This document shows, one piece after another, positions 52,450-61,391 of a stretch of DNA of 64,000 bases. The translations under genes were made by a program, and so were the position numbers. The number at the start of each line of letters is the position of its first letter. Position 1 is the stretch's first letter. The notes below the pieces were generated by a model. The model was not told the DNA's origin, ran no database searches, and was given only the letters and a program-made list of their open reading frames with translations. The DNA comes from an uncultured Bacteroidales bacterium (lineage in GTDB: Bacteria; Bacteroidota; Bacteroidia; Bacteroidales; Bacteroidaceae): positions 26,018 to 90,017 of the forward strand of contig CACWIN010000005.1 of NCBI GenBank assembly GCA_902760965.1. The letters run 5' to 3'.

Positions 52450-52577
52450 TTGCTATCTTGATGATTTGATGTATTTTTGCCCCCGCAAACAAGGAGAGAA
52501 GATTTGGTTGGTTTCTGTAACCAATATCCGAATTTTCGGGAGGCAGGATAGCTGGGACAGCTGTCCTGACTTTTTTT
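52450..52577 (+). ncRNA. Type B small-RNA candidate, copy 2
   Basis: Full promoter: TTG (52450-52452), 19 nt, TATTTTTG (52472-52479). Transcript begins near 52485 with GCAAACAAGGAGAGAAGATT, then GGTTGGTTTCTGTAACC folding into a hairpin, a second small hairpin CCGAATTTTCGG, and a perfect 11-bp terminator stem (52544-52568) with ACTTTTTTT. About 90 nt. The 20-nt opening is identical to copy 1 (49699-49821), while loops and terminators differ. No reading frame. A stand-alone gene between the small peptide and tRNA-Arg, which is on the other strand. Confidence 0.65.
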
Positions 52578-52607
52578 GGAGGCATATTAATACCGAATAA
52601 AATTTAA

Positions 52608-52641
52608 GGTGTCCATAGAACAATGTTCCGGACACCTTTTT
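52608..52641. terminator. Bidirectional terminator after tRNA-Arg
   Basis: Stem GGTGTCC (52608-52614) with GGACACC (52630-52636); T run TTTTT on the plus strand and a T-rich run on the minus strand. It ends the tRNA-Arg transcript on the minus strand and may back up the type B terminator. Confidence 0.55.
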
Positions 52642-52647
52642 ATGTCG

Positions 52648-52721
52648 TGATTCCGTTGGGATTCGAACCCAAGACCCACAGCTTAGAAGGCTGTTGCTCT
52701 ATCCAGCTGAGCTACGGAACC
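52648..52721 (-). tRNA. tRNA-Arg (anticodon UCU)
   Basis: 74 nt on the minus strand: acceptor GGTTCCG paired with CGGAATC, D arm GCTCAGCTGGATAGAGC, anticodon loop CTTCTAA with TCT, T arm TTGGGTTCGAATCCCAA. CCA is not encoded. A TAAATTTG -7 box lies at 52770-52777, about 50 nt upstream. No integrase or attachment site next to it was found. Confidence 0.95.
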
Positions 52722-52859
52722 GAACCTGAAGGTGAGGTCAACGATGTTAACCAACCTGTTTTGCGACCGCAAATTTAGCAAAACTTCCGTTCAAAAAAGA
52801 CAAAGCGGCACAGAAAAATGCATTAAACCATGCATAATAAAAAAAATAGACGTCACACG

Positions 52860-52891
52860 TTTGGTAATATACGTCAGTAAACCTATATTTG
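52860..52891 (+). promoter_or_regulatory. Promoter of the CD225/dispanin gene
   Basis: TTTG (52860-52863), 20 nt, TATATTTG (52884-52891): an ideal Bacteroidota promoter, about 40 nt before the ATG at 52931. Confidence 0.65.
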
Positions 52892-52930
52892 CATTATACA
52901 TAAACTTTTAAAACTAAAACAATAGTCATT

Positions 52931-53293
52931 ATGGAAGAGACAACCGGTTACTCAAAAGATGAAAGAGAAAAGTCAAAGACTACCTCCTTTGTTTTGCCAC
53001 CTCACAACAATCTGATGGTTTGGTCAATACTTATTACCATATTCTGCTGCCTTGTAGGCGGAATAATAGCCATCATCTATTCATCAAACTCAAACAGTGC
53101 ATACAACAGTGCAATTATAGCATCGGACGATTATGCCAAGCAGTCACTCTATTATGAGTCCGAAAAGAACAACAAGACCGCCAAGACATGGATCATTATA
53201 AGCGTAGTAGTAGGCGTTCTTTCCGTCATAGCATCAGTCCTGTTTTTTGCTTGCGGTGCTGCAGCTTCAATGGCTGCATTCCCTAAATTCTGA
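52931..53293 (+). CDS. CD225/dispanin family small membrane protein
   Basis: 120 residues with two hydrophobic helices. The first, PPHNNLMVWSILITIFCCLV followed by GGIIAIIYSS, is the CD225/dispanin signature, and a charged loop of about 25 residues (YESEKNNKTAKTW) leads to the second (WIIISVVVGVLSVIASVLFF). Bacterial members are of unknown function and often accompany DUF2752 genes, as here, 12 bp downstream. Confidence 0.83.
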   Translation: MEETTGYSKDEREKSKTTSFVLPPHNNLMVWSILITIFCCLVGGIIAIIYSSNSNSAYNSAIIASDDYAKQSLYYESEKNNKTAKTWIIISVVVGVLSVIASVLFFACGAAASMAAFPKF

Positions 53294-53305
53294 AATTTGC
53301 AGTAA

Positions 53306-53680
53306 ATGAATAAAAGAAAGGTGGCAATAACTCTGACTGTTATTGCCATCTTTCTTTTTGTACTCATTTACGGGCTGCTTGATCCCGCCACGGTTCCGTT
53401 TCCAAGATGTCCTTTCAATCTCATTACAGGCTTAAAATGCCCGGGGTGCGGTTCTCAGCGTGCCCTGCACCAGTTGTTGCACCTTAACATTGCACAGGCC
53501 TTTAGCTACAACGCATGCATGGTAGCTTTTGTTCCTGTCATTGCATTCCTTGCATTTGCACGCATCATGCGTTCAAGATTTCCGCGCCTGTATGCAGCAA
53601 GCCACAACACTGTCTTTTCGTGGACTTTGCTGGCAATCATCCTGTTATGGTTTCTGATTAGAAATATTTTTGGCTGGTGA
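53306..53680 (+). CDS. DUF2752 family membrane protein
   Basis: 124 residues with three hydrophobic segments. The signature is PRCPFNLITGLKCPGCGSQRALHQLL (about 34-59), whose Cys residues and CPGCG are typical of DUF2752. No known activity. Co-transcribed with the dispanin gene. Its 3' end overlaps the convergent AbgT-like gene by 36 nt. Confidence 0.83.
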   Translation: MNKRKVAITLTVIAIFLFVLIYGLLDPATVPFPRCPFNLITGLKCPGCGSQRALHQLLHLNIAQAFSYNACMVAFVPVIAFLAFARIMRSRFPRLYAASHNTVFSWTLLAIILLWFLIRNIFGW

Positions 53681-54397
53681 ACCGTACAGCATCAGGATAA
53701 CAGGGAGCGGTATCCAATAGATTATAAAAGCAAAATACTTTAATGACTGTAAGTTCAAGCCCACAAACTGATACAGATTGGTATATTCCAGGGTTTGGAT
53801 AAGCTGCGAGGCTATCAGCATTGTAATTATGAAATGAGACATGGGAACAGCCATGAACGCAAACGCATTCATGCAGTCTTTCAGACTGCGAATGGTATCT
53901 GACAGCAAACCGTAAACCAGCGACGGAATTGAAACAGCCATCAGCAACAGGAATACACAGCCGTCATATAATGGGCTGCCTGACAGTTTTCCGGTCACGC
54001 TCAGCAACAGATTGCTTCCGACAAACAATCCCAGTACAACAACCACCAGACATATTACCAGAGCGGCAAAACCTGCATACAACGATGTCTGCTCCTTGGG
54101 AGACAGGCTCTTAAAATGTCGCACAGCGTTAAACAAACCGCAACTCTTTGCCAATCCAATAGTCATAAAGAGCATAACGGCATTTCCTACAGGCGCATTC
54201 TTAAGACAGTCCGATGCGGCTCTGACAGCCCATCTTACGCCCGATATCCCCAGGACGCTTCGGATAGACAGATCCCCATTACCTCCGGAATGCTTTATTT
54301 CTATTATGCTGCCTATCCATGAAATGATTATTACCAGAATAAGCAGTATGAAATAAAGCACTGCGGGATGCAGCAGCCACCTGGAACGTTTATTCAT
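53645..54397 (-). CDS. AbgT-like membrane protein, half length
   Basis: 250 residues with about six membrane helices. The stretch LSIRSVLGISGVRWAVRAASDCLKNAPVGNAVMLFMTIGLAKSCGL strongly recalls the N-terminal half of AbgT p-aminobenzoyl-glutamate transporters, which are about 500 residues. The C-terminal transport half is absent, so transport is doubtful; it may be a repurposed membrane protein. The start overlaps the response regulator's stop by 8 nt, suggesting that it is translated with the signalling genes upstream. Confidence 0.6.
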   Translation of the reverse strand: MNKRSRWLLHPAVLYFILLILVIIISWIGSIIEIKHSGGNGDLSIRSVLGISGVRWAVRAASDCLKNAPVGNAVMLFMTIGLAKSCGLFNAVRHFKSLSPKEQTSLYAGFAALVICLVVVVLGLFVGSNLLLSVTGKLSGSPLYDGCVFLLLMAVSIPSLVYGLLSDTIRSLKDCMNAFAFMAVPMSHFIITMLIASQLIQTLEYTNLYQFVGLNLQSLKYFAFIIYWIPLPVILMLYGSPAKNISNQKP

Positions 54398-55109
54398 CGG
54401 CTATAAGGTTTGACGGGTCAATAATGTGCAGTTCAATTGCACGGACAACCAGACGGGTTACGTTCACTCCACGCTGTTCTCCCTCTGGGAACAGCCTTGA
54501 TATCAGGTCCGCCTGACGTTTTTCGAGCGACTTGCTGCTGAAAGGCATAGTACGCAACTCACTGATCATATCTTTGGTATATCCCAAAGCAAGATGCCTC
54601 AAGAAACGTTCGTCATATTCGTCTATCTCATACTCTATGCTTGCACGGCGCTGGTTGCCTTCGTCTGTAACGGCCTTCTTGAAACGCTCCACCAGTTTTT
54701 CAAGCACGGGCTGATTGAATACGTAATGCTTGCCTGCCATAACATCCATAACCTCACTGCGGGTAAGCAGCTCGCCTGTCTTTAAGACAATACCATGAGC
54801 GCCCGCATCCAGGACATCGGTCCAGAGTTTTTCGTTCAGGATCTCGCCCGTAAACACAAGCACCTTTACCCCACCTTTCCTGGTAAGTTTGCGGCATATG
54901 TCAACGCCAACGGTAGTAGAGCCACCCAGCCCAAGGTCAAGAAGGACCAGATCAGGTTCAGCACCGTCATCCATAAGTTTCCAAAAGTCCCTTTCGGTCT
55001 GAGCAGTCCCTATCACATCTATCTCAGGGATATCATTCCTGATGATAGACAACGTGCCTTTAAGCTCAAGCGATACATCTTCGACTACAATAGTCTTAAT
55101 CTTTTCCAT
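54390..55109 (-). CDS. LuxR-type response regulator
   Basis: 239 residues. Receiver domain (about 1-130) with acidic VVEDVS, phosphoacceptor Asp in LVLLDLGLGG, Thr in VLVFTGEI, and Lys in GIVLKTGELL. The C-terminal part (about 165-235) fits a LuxR-type helix-turn-helix: FLRHLALGYTKDMISELRTMPFSSKSLEKRQADLISRLF. It begins 12 bp after the sensor kinase gene and is its evident partner. Targets unknown. Confidence 0.88.
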   Translation of the reverse strand: MEKIKTIVVEDVSLELKGTLSIIRNDIPEIDVIGTAQTERDFWKLMDDGAEPDLVLLDLGLGGSTTVGVDICRKLTRKGGVKVLVFTGEILNEKLWTDVLDAGAHGIVLKTGELLTRSEVMDVMAGKHYVFNQPVLEKLVERFKKAVTDEGNQRRASIEYEIDEYDERFLRHLALGYTKDMISELRTMPFSSKSLEKRQADLISRLFPEGEQRGVNVTRLVVRAIELHIIDPSNLIADE

Positions 55110-55121
55110 ATCTTAATATCA

Positions 55122-58100
55122 TTAATCTGCTTTGGGTACTGTAAACCAGATGACCACGCCTCCAGGTTCACTTTCCGCATTTATGCGGCATCCCGGATGT
55201 CCAAACGCCTCATCATGTTCACGTATTATCTGACGGCACACAACATATGCCATATCGTCCTTGTTCATCAATGGAGTAAACAGTTCGTCAAGAATATCTT
55301 CGGCCCATGATTCACATTTACGATGAAGTTCAAACCTGACAAAATCGCCATCGGCTACAGCGCAAACGGTCATATCCCCACCCTGAGCCATGCCTTTGTC
55401 CGCAAGGCTCTCAACAAGATATTCAAGCATTACACGGTCGGCCCATACATTAAAGCCGCATTCTTTAATATTCACCTTTCCTGTATAACCTGTTCTGGCG
55501 CTCACCTTGTTTATATATAAAGAGAGGCTGTCCAATATCCCGTTTACAGGAATCAGTTCCCTGTGAACAAGTTGTCCGGTTGTCTGAGACAAGGCATACT
55601 GGCTTAACATACCGAACATCTCGCGGTAATAATTAACCAGTTCCTCCATATCGGACACTTGAGTACTGGAACGCTCGGCAACAGCGGTTGACTTGATATC
55701 CTGAGCCATCTGCATTATCCTGTTGGGATACCATACGGTCTCATGCTTAAGTGTAGAAAGGCAGTTGTCAAGGATAAGATTGCTCACATGCAGCCTATTC
55801 TCCTCATAATGAATCCTCTGCGACTCTTCACGGATCTGTTCAATATCGCGGAATCCGGACTCGAATCTTATCACACAGCTATACAAGGCTGTAGCCAGGT
55901 AACTTGCTATCATTCCCTTTACTATATTCCAGGATTCGTCAGCCTCATGTTCAAGCCTGAATCCTACAGCACCTACCGCATGTTCCCCGTCATCAAGGAC
56001 AACCTTAAGCGGCAGAGCCCTGCACAGGCCGTCCAGTGATGTCTGTTCCTGTGAACTGTCCATACACAAACGGACTCTGTCTGCCAGCAACTCGTCAGGT
56101 TCGCCCTGATAACGGGTTGCGGTAATTATGCGTCCTTCGTTGTTCAGGGATATGATAAGCTGACGCATATCAATAAGGTGCTCCAGGTCATTAAAGATTC
56201 CCTCAGCAAGATTGCGTACCACATTATCTGCATTGAACTGGTCAAGATCATTAACGGCCAGTATTTGTGATATCCGGTTAATTATTCTCTGAGCCTGCTG
56301 CAAATCGCTCCTGAACCTCATCCAATGCCTCAGGTGGGCCATATATCTTACAAGCAGGATCAAAATGAATATCAACACAAACACCATTACGGCAATGGAC
56401 AGATTACTGTTGGTACGCTGTAGGTCACGGCAATCCTCCTCAATTTTCCACTCCCCAAAATAGAGCTTGAACAACTTGAGATAGGCATCGTCGTTGTAAC
56501 GGTAAACATCCCAGTCGCGCATGGCAAGGGCCGATACGGCAATCTCATTCCTTAGCCACAGAACAGTCTCGTAATCGGTGGCAAATCCGTCCTGAAGCCA
56601 ATAGGTTTCAGCCGGAACCAGCGTATCGGTAACTGTAAGCAGCATATCGTTTGAGCCTCCGTTCAACAGATAATCCCTGTTCAGAGCATCAAAGGCCGAA
56701 TCGGCATAAAGCAAAGCATCCTCAAAACGGCCCTCGGTATTGCACAGATATGTCTGGTTTGCATAGTTGTAAGCAGTTACAAGCAGGCTGTCCCCTATTC
56801 CGGCCGCATCCTGAGCGCCGGCATTTGCACCAAGCCCAATCAAGAGCAGTAATGACAGAATACGTTTTACGCCCTTGGGCAGACGGAACGAAAAACGGCT
56901 TCCTTTTCCAAGAGTGCTCTCAACATTAAAACTGCAAACCTTAAAAATTTCATCGGACTTGCGGTATTTCTCAATAATACCCTTGCAGTTCATAAGACCA
57001 AATCCGCTGCCCTTACCCTGACGCTGTCCGGCCCCTATCTTGTCGGGCGAGAATACTCTCTCGTCACGTATCAGATGAACATCCTCCTCACTCAAGCCCA
57101 CCCCGGTGTCCAAGACTGCAATCTCCACATAATCATCATCCTGCAAGGCCTGAATTGTAACCTTGCCGCCACCGGGAGTAAACTTGCATGCATTATTGGC
57201 AAGAGTGTTTATCATGAACAGAGTCAAAACACGGTCCGCACGTACAACAGCATCGGTTTTGCATACATCCAATTGAACACCTTTCAGAGTAAAGCTACGG
57301 CTTCCGCGACTCACTATGTCAAACAGGGACTGCAACGGAAAACTTTCAATATTCAATGCCACAACGCCCTGACGTATGCGGATCCATTGAGACAGAAGGT
57401 CATTGTACTGGTTTATGCGTTCGGCCAATTCGCGTATATATTCAAGACTCTGCTCGTATTGGACACTGTCAGCCTTCATTTGGGAAAGATGACGTATCTC
57501 GGAACGCATTCGGTCAATATACGGCAAGCACTCCGCAACCACCTGACAGCAGGTCTTGCGGGCCAGATTCTCACGTTTATTGTTCCGGGCATGCATCTGG
57601 TACAGATAATGCTGTTTTTCGGCCTGCTTTAACAGGTCTGCCTGCCCTATCAGTTCATCGGAATTCCTCAATGCTGCCTTAAGGTACGGGGCAACCGTAT
57701 TCAAAACCGCACGGCTGTCACGATCGGCATGTTTAGCTCCCCATGACACAGAGACTTGAGCCGTATCATCAATCGTAACAGACTCAGCGCCTGTTAGTTC
57801 CTTAAGCTCCGGAGCCGCCGTACGGTTAAGCCACTCAATAATGTCACTACCGGCCGGAACAGGCTTTAAGATATTCTCGCACAGACCAACAGTCTTTTGT
57901 ATCATCTCTGCGTATTTCCTGTTGGCAGCGGCAATGCGTTTATGGAATAAAAGAATAAAGACAATAAGCAATACTATGGCAGCGGCAACAGCGTATAGCA
58001 TTACCGTAAGCCTGCGGTTGGAACGCTCCAGCAGAATGGTGCGCGCCTCATACCTGCGGTCCAGGCGTATGTTCTTCTGTATTTCCAGATAAACCGTCCT

Positions 58101-59309
58101 GTTATAGTCCGATGCAAGCTTGTCGTCCAGTCCGGAATACGCCAGACTCATCTGCTCACGCAATGACGCCATACATTCCGGTACTACGCCATGAGGTATA
58201 GCATCCATCCACATTTCCTCCACAATGACTCCGTCACTGCGATAGTTCTCCAACGGTTCAAGAGCATACCGCCCTGCACCGTTCAGGCGGAAATTGTCAT
58301 TCAGCATATCCAGCGCCGTGCCCAATGCTCCCAACGCTTCCCTATACATTCCGCGCTTTATATAACACGAGGCCAACAGGCGTTCATTCTCTATTATCTC
58401 ATACTGCCCTCCGTATGATGCCGAAAGATGCAATGCCTTAAGAGCCAACTGGGTAGGCAGCAGTTCCGGCTGTACGTCCGATGCATTCAGACGTGACAGC
58501 ATATCACCGCTTACCCCTGACAGCATGTTCTCAACACCATATTCCAGCAGCAGAGAACAGATAGCGCTTATGCTTAAAGCCTGCATCCTGACATTGTTGT
58601 AACGGGTAGCGCTCCGCAGACAATTATCCAGACTGCGCAGCCTTTGCGATGCCATATCATCAGGTCCATATGCCTCCAGACCAATACCCAGTCCGTGCAT
58701 ATACGTGTACATAAGATACCGGTCATGATCCTGACGCAGCAGATTATCCGGCACCACGTACGACATTTCCTGGCCCGCCTGCCCCAATTGCTCCAGTTCA
58801 AACCAATATCGGGCCGATTCCATACGGAACGACCTCTCCAATGACAACAGTCTGTCTTTTTGGTAATCGTCAAGCGCAGCAACCTCCTCGTTAAGAGCCA
58901 TCAGGTTCAAAAGAATGCTGTTGCGGTATTCATAAAATGATACGTTGTCCGATGTACGCTGGCAGATACGCATCAGCCCTATCTGTGATGCAACTATCTC
59001 CAAGGTGTTGTTGGTTATTGAAGGAACTGAACTGTACAGTTCCCACGCATGCATATAGTCCATCTTAAGGAACGATATACGTGCCAATGTATTGACAGCC
59101 TTAGCCCGTTCGTCAGAATGGCGGCGGGAAACATTCATGGCAAACTGAGCATACTGCTCGGCCGAATCCAGATTGTTCCAGAGATATGAAATGGCCTTCT
59201 CGTTCAGGTCAAACGCTGTCAACCCTGAACCAGGTGCCATGTTCTGCCTGCAAGCCGCAAGGCAAATCACCGCACAAAAAAACAGATATTTAAATCTTGC
59301 CGGTCTCAC
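55122..59309 (-). CDS. Fused double sensor kinase (DUF5112/DUF5113-type)
   Basis: 1395 residues. Lipoprotein-like signal (LAACRQN), a TPR-like periplasmic sensor (to about 430), a membrane helix (435-456), then a cytoplasmic kinase part with intact ATP-site motifs NACKFTPGGG (about 705), DTGVGLSEED and KGSGFGLMNCKGI, but a helical region where the phosphoacceptor should lie reads LARKTCCQVV with no His. A second signal-like helix (about 816-832, ending NAGAQ) opens a second sensor, a helix (971-989), a GAF-like part, a typical H-box LKHETVWYPNRI (His near 1188) and a degenerate ATPase domain without N-box. Two kinases joined, each keeping what the other lost. Starts with GTG, overlapping the upstream stop (GTGA). 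Confidence 0.82.
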   Translation of the reverse strand: MRPARFKYLFFCAVICLAACRQNMAPGSGLTAFDLNEKAISYLWNNLDSAEQYAQFAMNVSRRHSDERAKAVNTLARISFLKMDYMHAWELYSSVPSITNNTLEIVASQIGLMRICQRTSDNVSFYEYRNSILLNLMALNEEVAALDDYQKDRLLSLERSFRMESARYWFELEQLGQAGQEMSYVVPDNLLRQDHDRYLMYTYMHGLGIGLEAYGPDDMASQRLRSLDNCLRSATRYNNVRMQALSISAICSLLLEYGVENMLSGVSGDMLSRLNASDVQPELLPTQLALKALHLSASYGGQYEIIENERLLASCYIKRGMYREALGALGTALDMLNDNFRLNGAGRYALEPLENYRSDGVIVEEMWMDAIPHGVVPECMASLREQMSLAYSGLDDKLASDYNRTVYLEIQKNIRLDRRYEARTILLERSNRRLTVMLYAVAAAIVLLIVFILLFHKRIAAANRKYAEMIQKTVGLCENILKPVPAGSDIIEWLNRTAAPELKELTGAESVTIDDTAQVSVSWGAKHADRDSRAVLNTVAPYLKAALRNSDELIGQADLLKQAEKQHYLYQMHARNNKRENLARKTCCQVVAECLPYIDRMRSEIRHLSQMKADSVQYEQSLEYIRELAERINQYNDLLSQWIRIRQGVVALNIESFPLQSLFDIVSRGSRSFTLKGVQLDVCKTDAVVRADRVLTLFMINTLANNACKFTPGGGKVTIQALQDDDYVEIAVLDTGVGLSEEDVHLIRDERVFSPDKIGAGQRQGKGSGFGLMNCKGIIEKYRKSDEIFKVCSFNVESTLGKGSRFSFRLPKGVKRILSLLLLIGLGANAGAQDAAGIGDSLLVTAYNYANQTYLCNTEGRFEDALLYADSAFDALNRDYLLNGGSNDMLLTVTDTLVPAETYWLQDGFATDYETVLWLRNEIAVSALAMRDWDVYRYNDDAYLKLFKLYFGEWKIEEDCRDLQRTNSNLSIAVMVFVLIFILILLVRYMAHLRHWMRFRSDLQQAQRIINRISQILAVNDLDQFNADNVVRNLAEGIFNDLEHLIDMRQLIISLNNEGRIITATRYQGEPDELLADRVRLCMDSSQEQTSLDGLCRALPLKVVLDDGEHAVGAVGFRLEHEADESWNIVKGMIASYLATALYSCVIRFESGFRDIEQIREESQRIHYEENRLHVSNLILDNCLSTLKHETVWYPNRIMQMAQDIKSTAVAERSSTQVSDMEELVNYYREMFGMLSQYALSQTTGQLVHRELIPVNGILDSLSLYINKVSARTGYTGKVNIKECGFNVWADRVMLEYLVESLADKGMAQGGDMTVCAVADGDFVRFELHRKCESWAEDILDELFTPLMNKDDMAYVVCRQIIREHDEAFGHPGCRINAESEPGGVVIWFTVPKAD

Positions 59310-60109
59310 TTTCTCTTTTTTCGGCGTGATGGCTTATCCTTTTTGTTTTTCTTTCCCTTATCAGCAACTACCGGATCATCAGGAATGATAGTCAGCATAC
59401 ATGCCGCCTCCAAACCGTATTCGGTATATGCAGTAATCAATACATCCTTTCTTTGGGTTACCTTTTGTGTGGCTTTAGCCGAACAACAAAAATCGTCAAC
59501 AACACTCAACACGACTGCCGAATCGGCCGAATGCCATCCCACAAACATCCCTTTTTCCAACCCGCGAATCCTAAGGTTGGCGGCATCACCGGTTTTGAGC
59601 GTGGTTTTATCAGCACTTACCAGCATCAGCATAGGTCCTGTAGGCAAACCTTGGACACTCTGTCCAAGTTCAAGGCCGTCAATATCCGTTATTGACTCCT
59701 GGTCATCAGGGACCAGCCATTCCAGACCGTTAACGGTGACATTCTGAATATAATTCCTGTCACACATTGACGGCTGTAGGCTGAACCTTACACATCCGCA
59801 ACTGTTCACATCACAATCGGACAGAATCATACCGTCACCACTCCCGGCCAGATACAGGACGCTGTTGCCGCTCTCAAAACGGCAATTCCTGAATACAGCC
59901 CCGTAAGAATGATTCAGCACTATGCTGTCAGTAACAAAAGTACAATGGTCAAACAATACCGGCCATGACACATTAACCGTTCCGTTGAATGTCCTGTTAC
60001 TGAAACTGTTCAGAACAGGCAGGACCTGGGCAGACATAGTCTCTGCAACACCCATTCCAAATACCGCAAGCAGCAGATACGCTTTCTGTAACAGCCTTGA
60101 TATTGCCAT
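59306..60109 (-). CDS. Secreted beta-helix-like protein with basic tail
   Basis: 267 residues. A signal peptide (MAISRLLQKAYLLLAVFGMG to about MSAQ) precedes repeats that resemble right-handed beta-helix rungs (FDHCTFVTDSIVLNHSYGAVFRNCRF, GDGMILSDCDVNSCG), then an Ig-like part and a highly basic C-terminus (KGKKNKKDKPSRRKKRK). No known family recognised. It precedes the double sensor kinase by an overlapping stop/start, so it may sense or present a ligand to it. The ATG at 60109 follows a TACATTTG -7 box (60117-60124) with virtually no leader; the longer frame upstream is therefore rejected. Confidence 0.6.
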   Translation of the reverse strand: MAISRLLQKAYLLLAVFGMGVAETMSAQVLPVLNSFSNRTFNGTVNVSWPVLFDHCTFVTDSIVLNHSYGAVFRNCRFESGNSVLYLAGSGDGMILSDCDVNSCGCVRFSLQPSMCDRNYIQNVTVNGLEWLVPDDQESITDIDGLELGQSVQGLPTGPMLMLVSADKTTLKTGDAANLRIRGLEKGMFVGWHSADSAVVLSVVDDFCCSAKATQKVTQRKDVLITAYTEYGLEAACMLTIIPDDPVVADKGKKNKKDKPSRRKKRK

Positions 60110-60116
60110 AACAATA

Positions 60117-60124
60117 CAAATGTA
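60117..60124 (-). promoter_or_regulatory. -7 box of the beta-helix/kinase/regulator operon
   Basis: Minus-strand TACATTTG, perfect TAnnTTTG, 7 nt upstream of the ATG at 60109, so the message would be nearly leaderless. It would drive beta-helix protein, double kinase, response regulator and AbgT-like gene. Confidence 0.5.
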
Positions 60125-60168
60125 TTCCTTTTTTCCGTACCTTAGCCCCATTCAAATTGAAAAATGAT

Positions 60169-60852
60169 ATGGAGGTTACTCCTATAGCTACAATCAGGAC
60201 GGGATTTCCATCCAAGTTCGGCATTCCCAGACAGAGCGGGCTTGTGCCTGAGCTGAAAGGCACCATAGTATTTGAGCCGGAATTCCGTAACGCGGATGCA
60301 CTGCGGGGTCTTGAGGGTTTCAGCCATATCTGGCTCATATGGGAATTCTCGGAGGCTGTCCGGACTGATTGGTCCCCAACCGTGCGCCCTCCCAGACTTG
60401 GAGGCAACACACGTCTTGGAGTGTTTGCCACCAGGTCACCGTTCCGTCCCAATCCCATAGGTCTTTCGTGCGTCAGGCTGGACTCCATTGAACTCAACAC
60501 CCCTCAGGGCCCCATACTGCATGTCAGCGGAGCCGATCTTATGGACGGCACACCCATTTATGACATAAAACCATACATACCGTACACAGACTGTCAGCCC
60601 GATGCTACGGCCGGATTCACCGGAACGGTAAGCATGCATAAGTTAAACATTACTATTCCCCCTGAGATTGAGTCAAAAATAAAACCCGGAACGCTCAAAG
60701 CACTCCGGGGTATTCTTGCCGAGGATCCAAGACCACGTTACCAGGATGATCCGGAACGCATATACGGTTTTGATTTTGACGGCTATTCCGTAAAGTTCAA
60801 GGTTCCTGACCCTGACACGCTTATTGTTACGGAGATAAAGCGTATCAGGTAA
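60169..60852 (+). CDS. trmO: tRNA N6-threonylcarbamoyladenosine methyltransferase (TrmO/TsaA)
   Basis: Adds a methyl group to t6A37 of tRNA-Thr using AdoMet. 227 residues with the TrmO signatures SHIWLIWEFSEA, GVFATRSPFRPNPIGLSCVRL, and DGTPIYDIKPYIPYTDC. The start ATG at 60169 is preferred over a TTG 12 nt earlier. The C-terminal domain (YGFDFDGYSVKFKV) is also present. Divergent from the beta-helix gene, ending 5 bp before the convergent DUF1573 stop. Confidence 0.9.
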   Translation: MEVTPIATIRTGFPSKFGIPRQSGLVPELKGTIVFEPEFRNADALRGLEGFSHIWLIWEFSEAVRTDWSPTVRPPRLGGNTRLGVFATRSPFRPNPIGLSCVRLDSIELNTPQGPILHVSGADLMDGTPIYDIKPYIPYTDCQPDATAGFTGTVSMHKLNITIPPEIESKIKPGTLKALRGILAEDPRPRYQDDPERIYGFDFDGYSVKFKVPDPDTLIVTEIKRIR

Positions 60853-60857
60853 CAGGA

Positions 60858-61304
60858 TTACTTCTGGTCTTCGGGCTTAACCCTGTCGGCCACCAGCTCC
60901 TCAACCATCTCACCAGTAATATAAAGGTAAGCGGAATTAACCTTGCAATTGGTTGTAAGCGAGATTGTCTTTCTCATCTTGCCTACCCTGCGTGTTGAGC
61001 CGTTGTACGTAACTTTTATTGAATCCTTCATGCCGGGCATGACGGCTGTCTTTGGAAATTCCGGAACAGTACATCCGCACGATGAACTTGCAGACAGAAT
61101 CATAAGCTCCTTGTCACCTGTATTCTTAAATACAAACCAGCACGTCTTGTCACCATGTGCCCTGTCAAAAAGGCCAAAATCCTGGGTAGTCTTTTCAAAG
61201 GTTATCTCAGGGTATTTTTCGTCCTCTTCATTAAGGCCATTCTTAGCCAACACCGGCAATACCGATGCCAATGCAAACAAAACAATTGTAAGTTTTTTGT
61301 TCAT
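60858..61304 (-). CDS. DUF1573 family secreted protein
   Basis: 148 residues with signal peptide (MNKKLTIVLFALASVLPVLA). The Ig-like DUF1573 domain shows FVFKNTGDKELMILSASSSCGCTVPEFPKTAVMPG, with the conserved S-CGC, and closing VGKMRKTISLTTN. Likely periplasmic; often linked to surface assembly but function not known. A single gene with the convergent trmO next to it; its promoter must lie within 61305-61415, where no clean box was seen. Confidence 0.85.
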   Translation of the reverse strand: MNKKLTIVLFALASVLPVLAKNGLNEEDEKYPEITFEKTTQDFGLFDRAHGDKTCWFVFKNTGDKELMILSASSSCGCTVPEFPKTAVMPGMKDSIKVTYNGSTRRVGKMRKTISLTTNCKVNSAYLYITGEMVEELVADRVKPEDQK

Positions 61305-61391
61305 ATCAAACCTGTTTTATGTGTTATTCGGTCGCTAAAATATGAAAAAAAATTCATTCAGCACCTTATCGGACTGTTTAAGTGGCTTTTC

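Noticed and set aside
52648-52930. Integration site of a mobile element at tRNA-Arg
   Set aside because: No integrase gene, no duplicated tRNA 3' end and ordinary neighbours.
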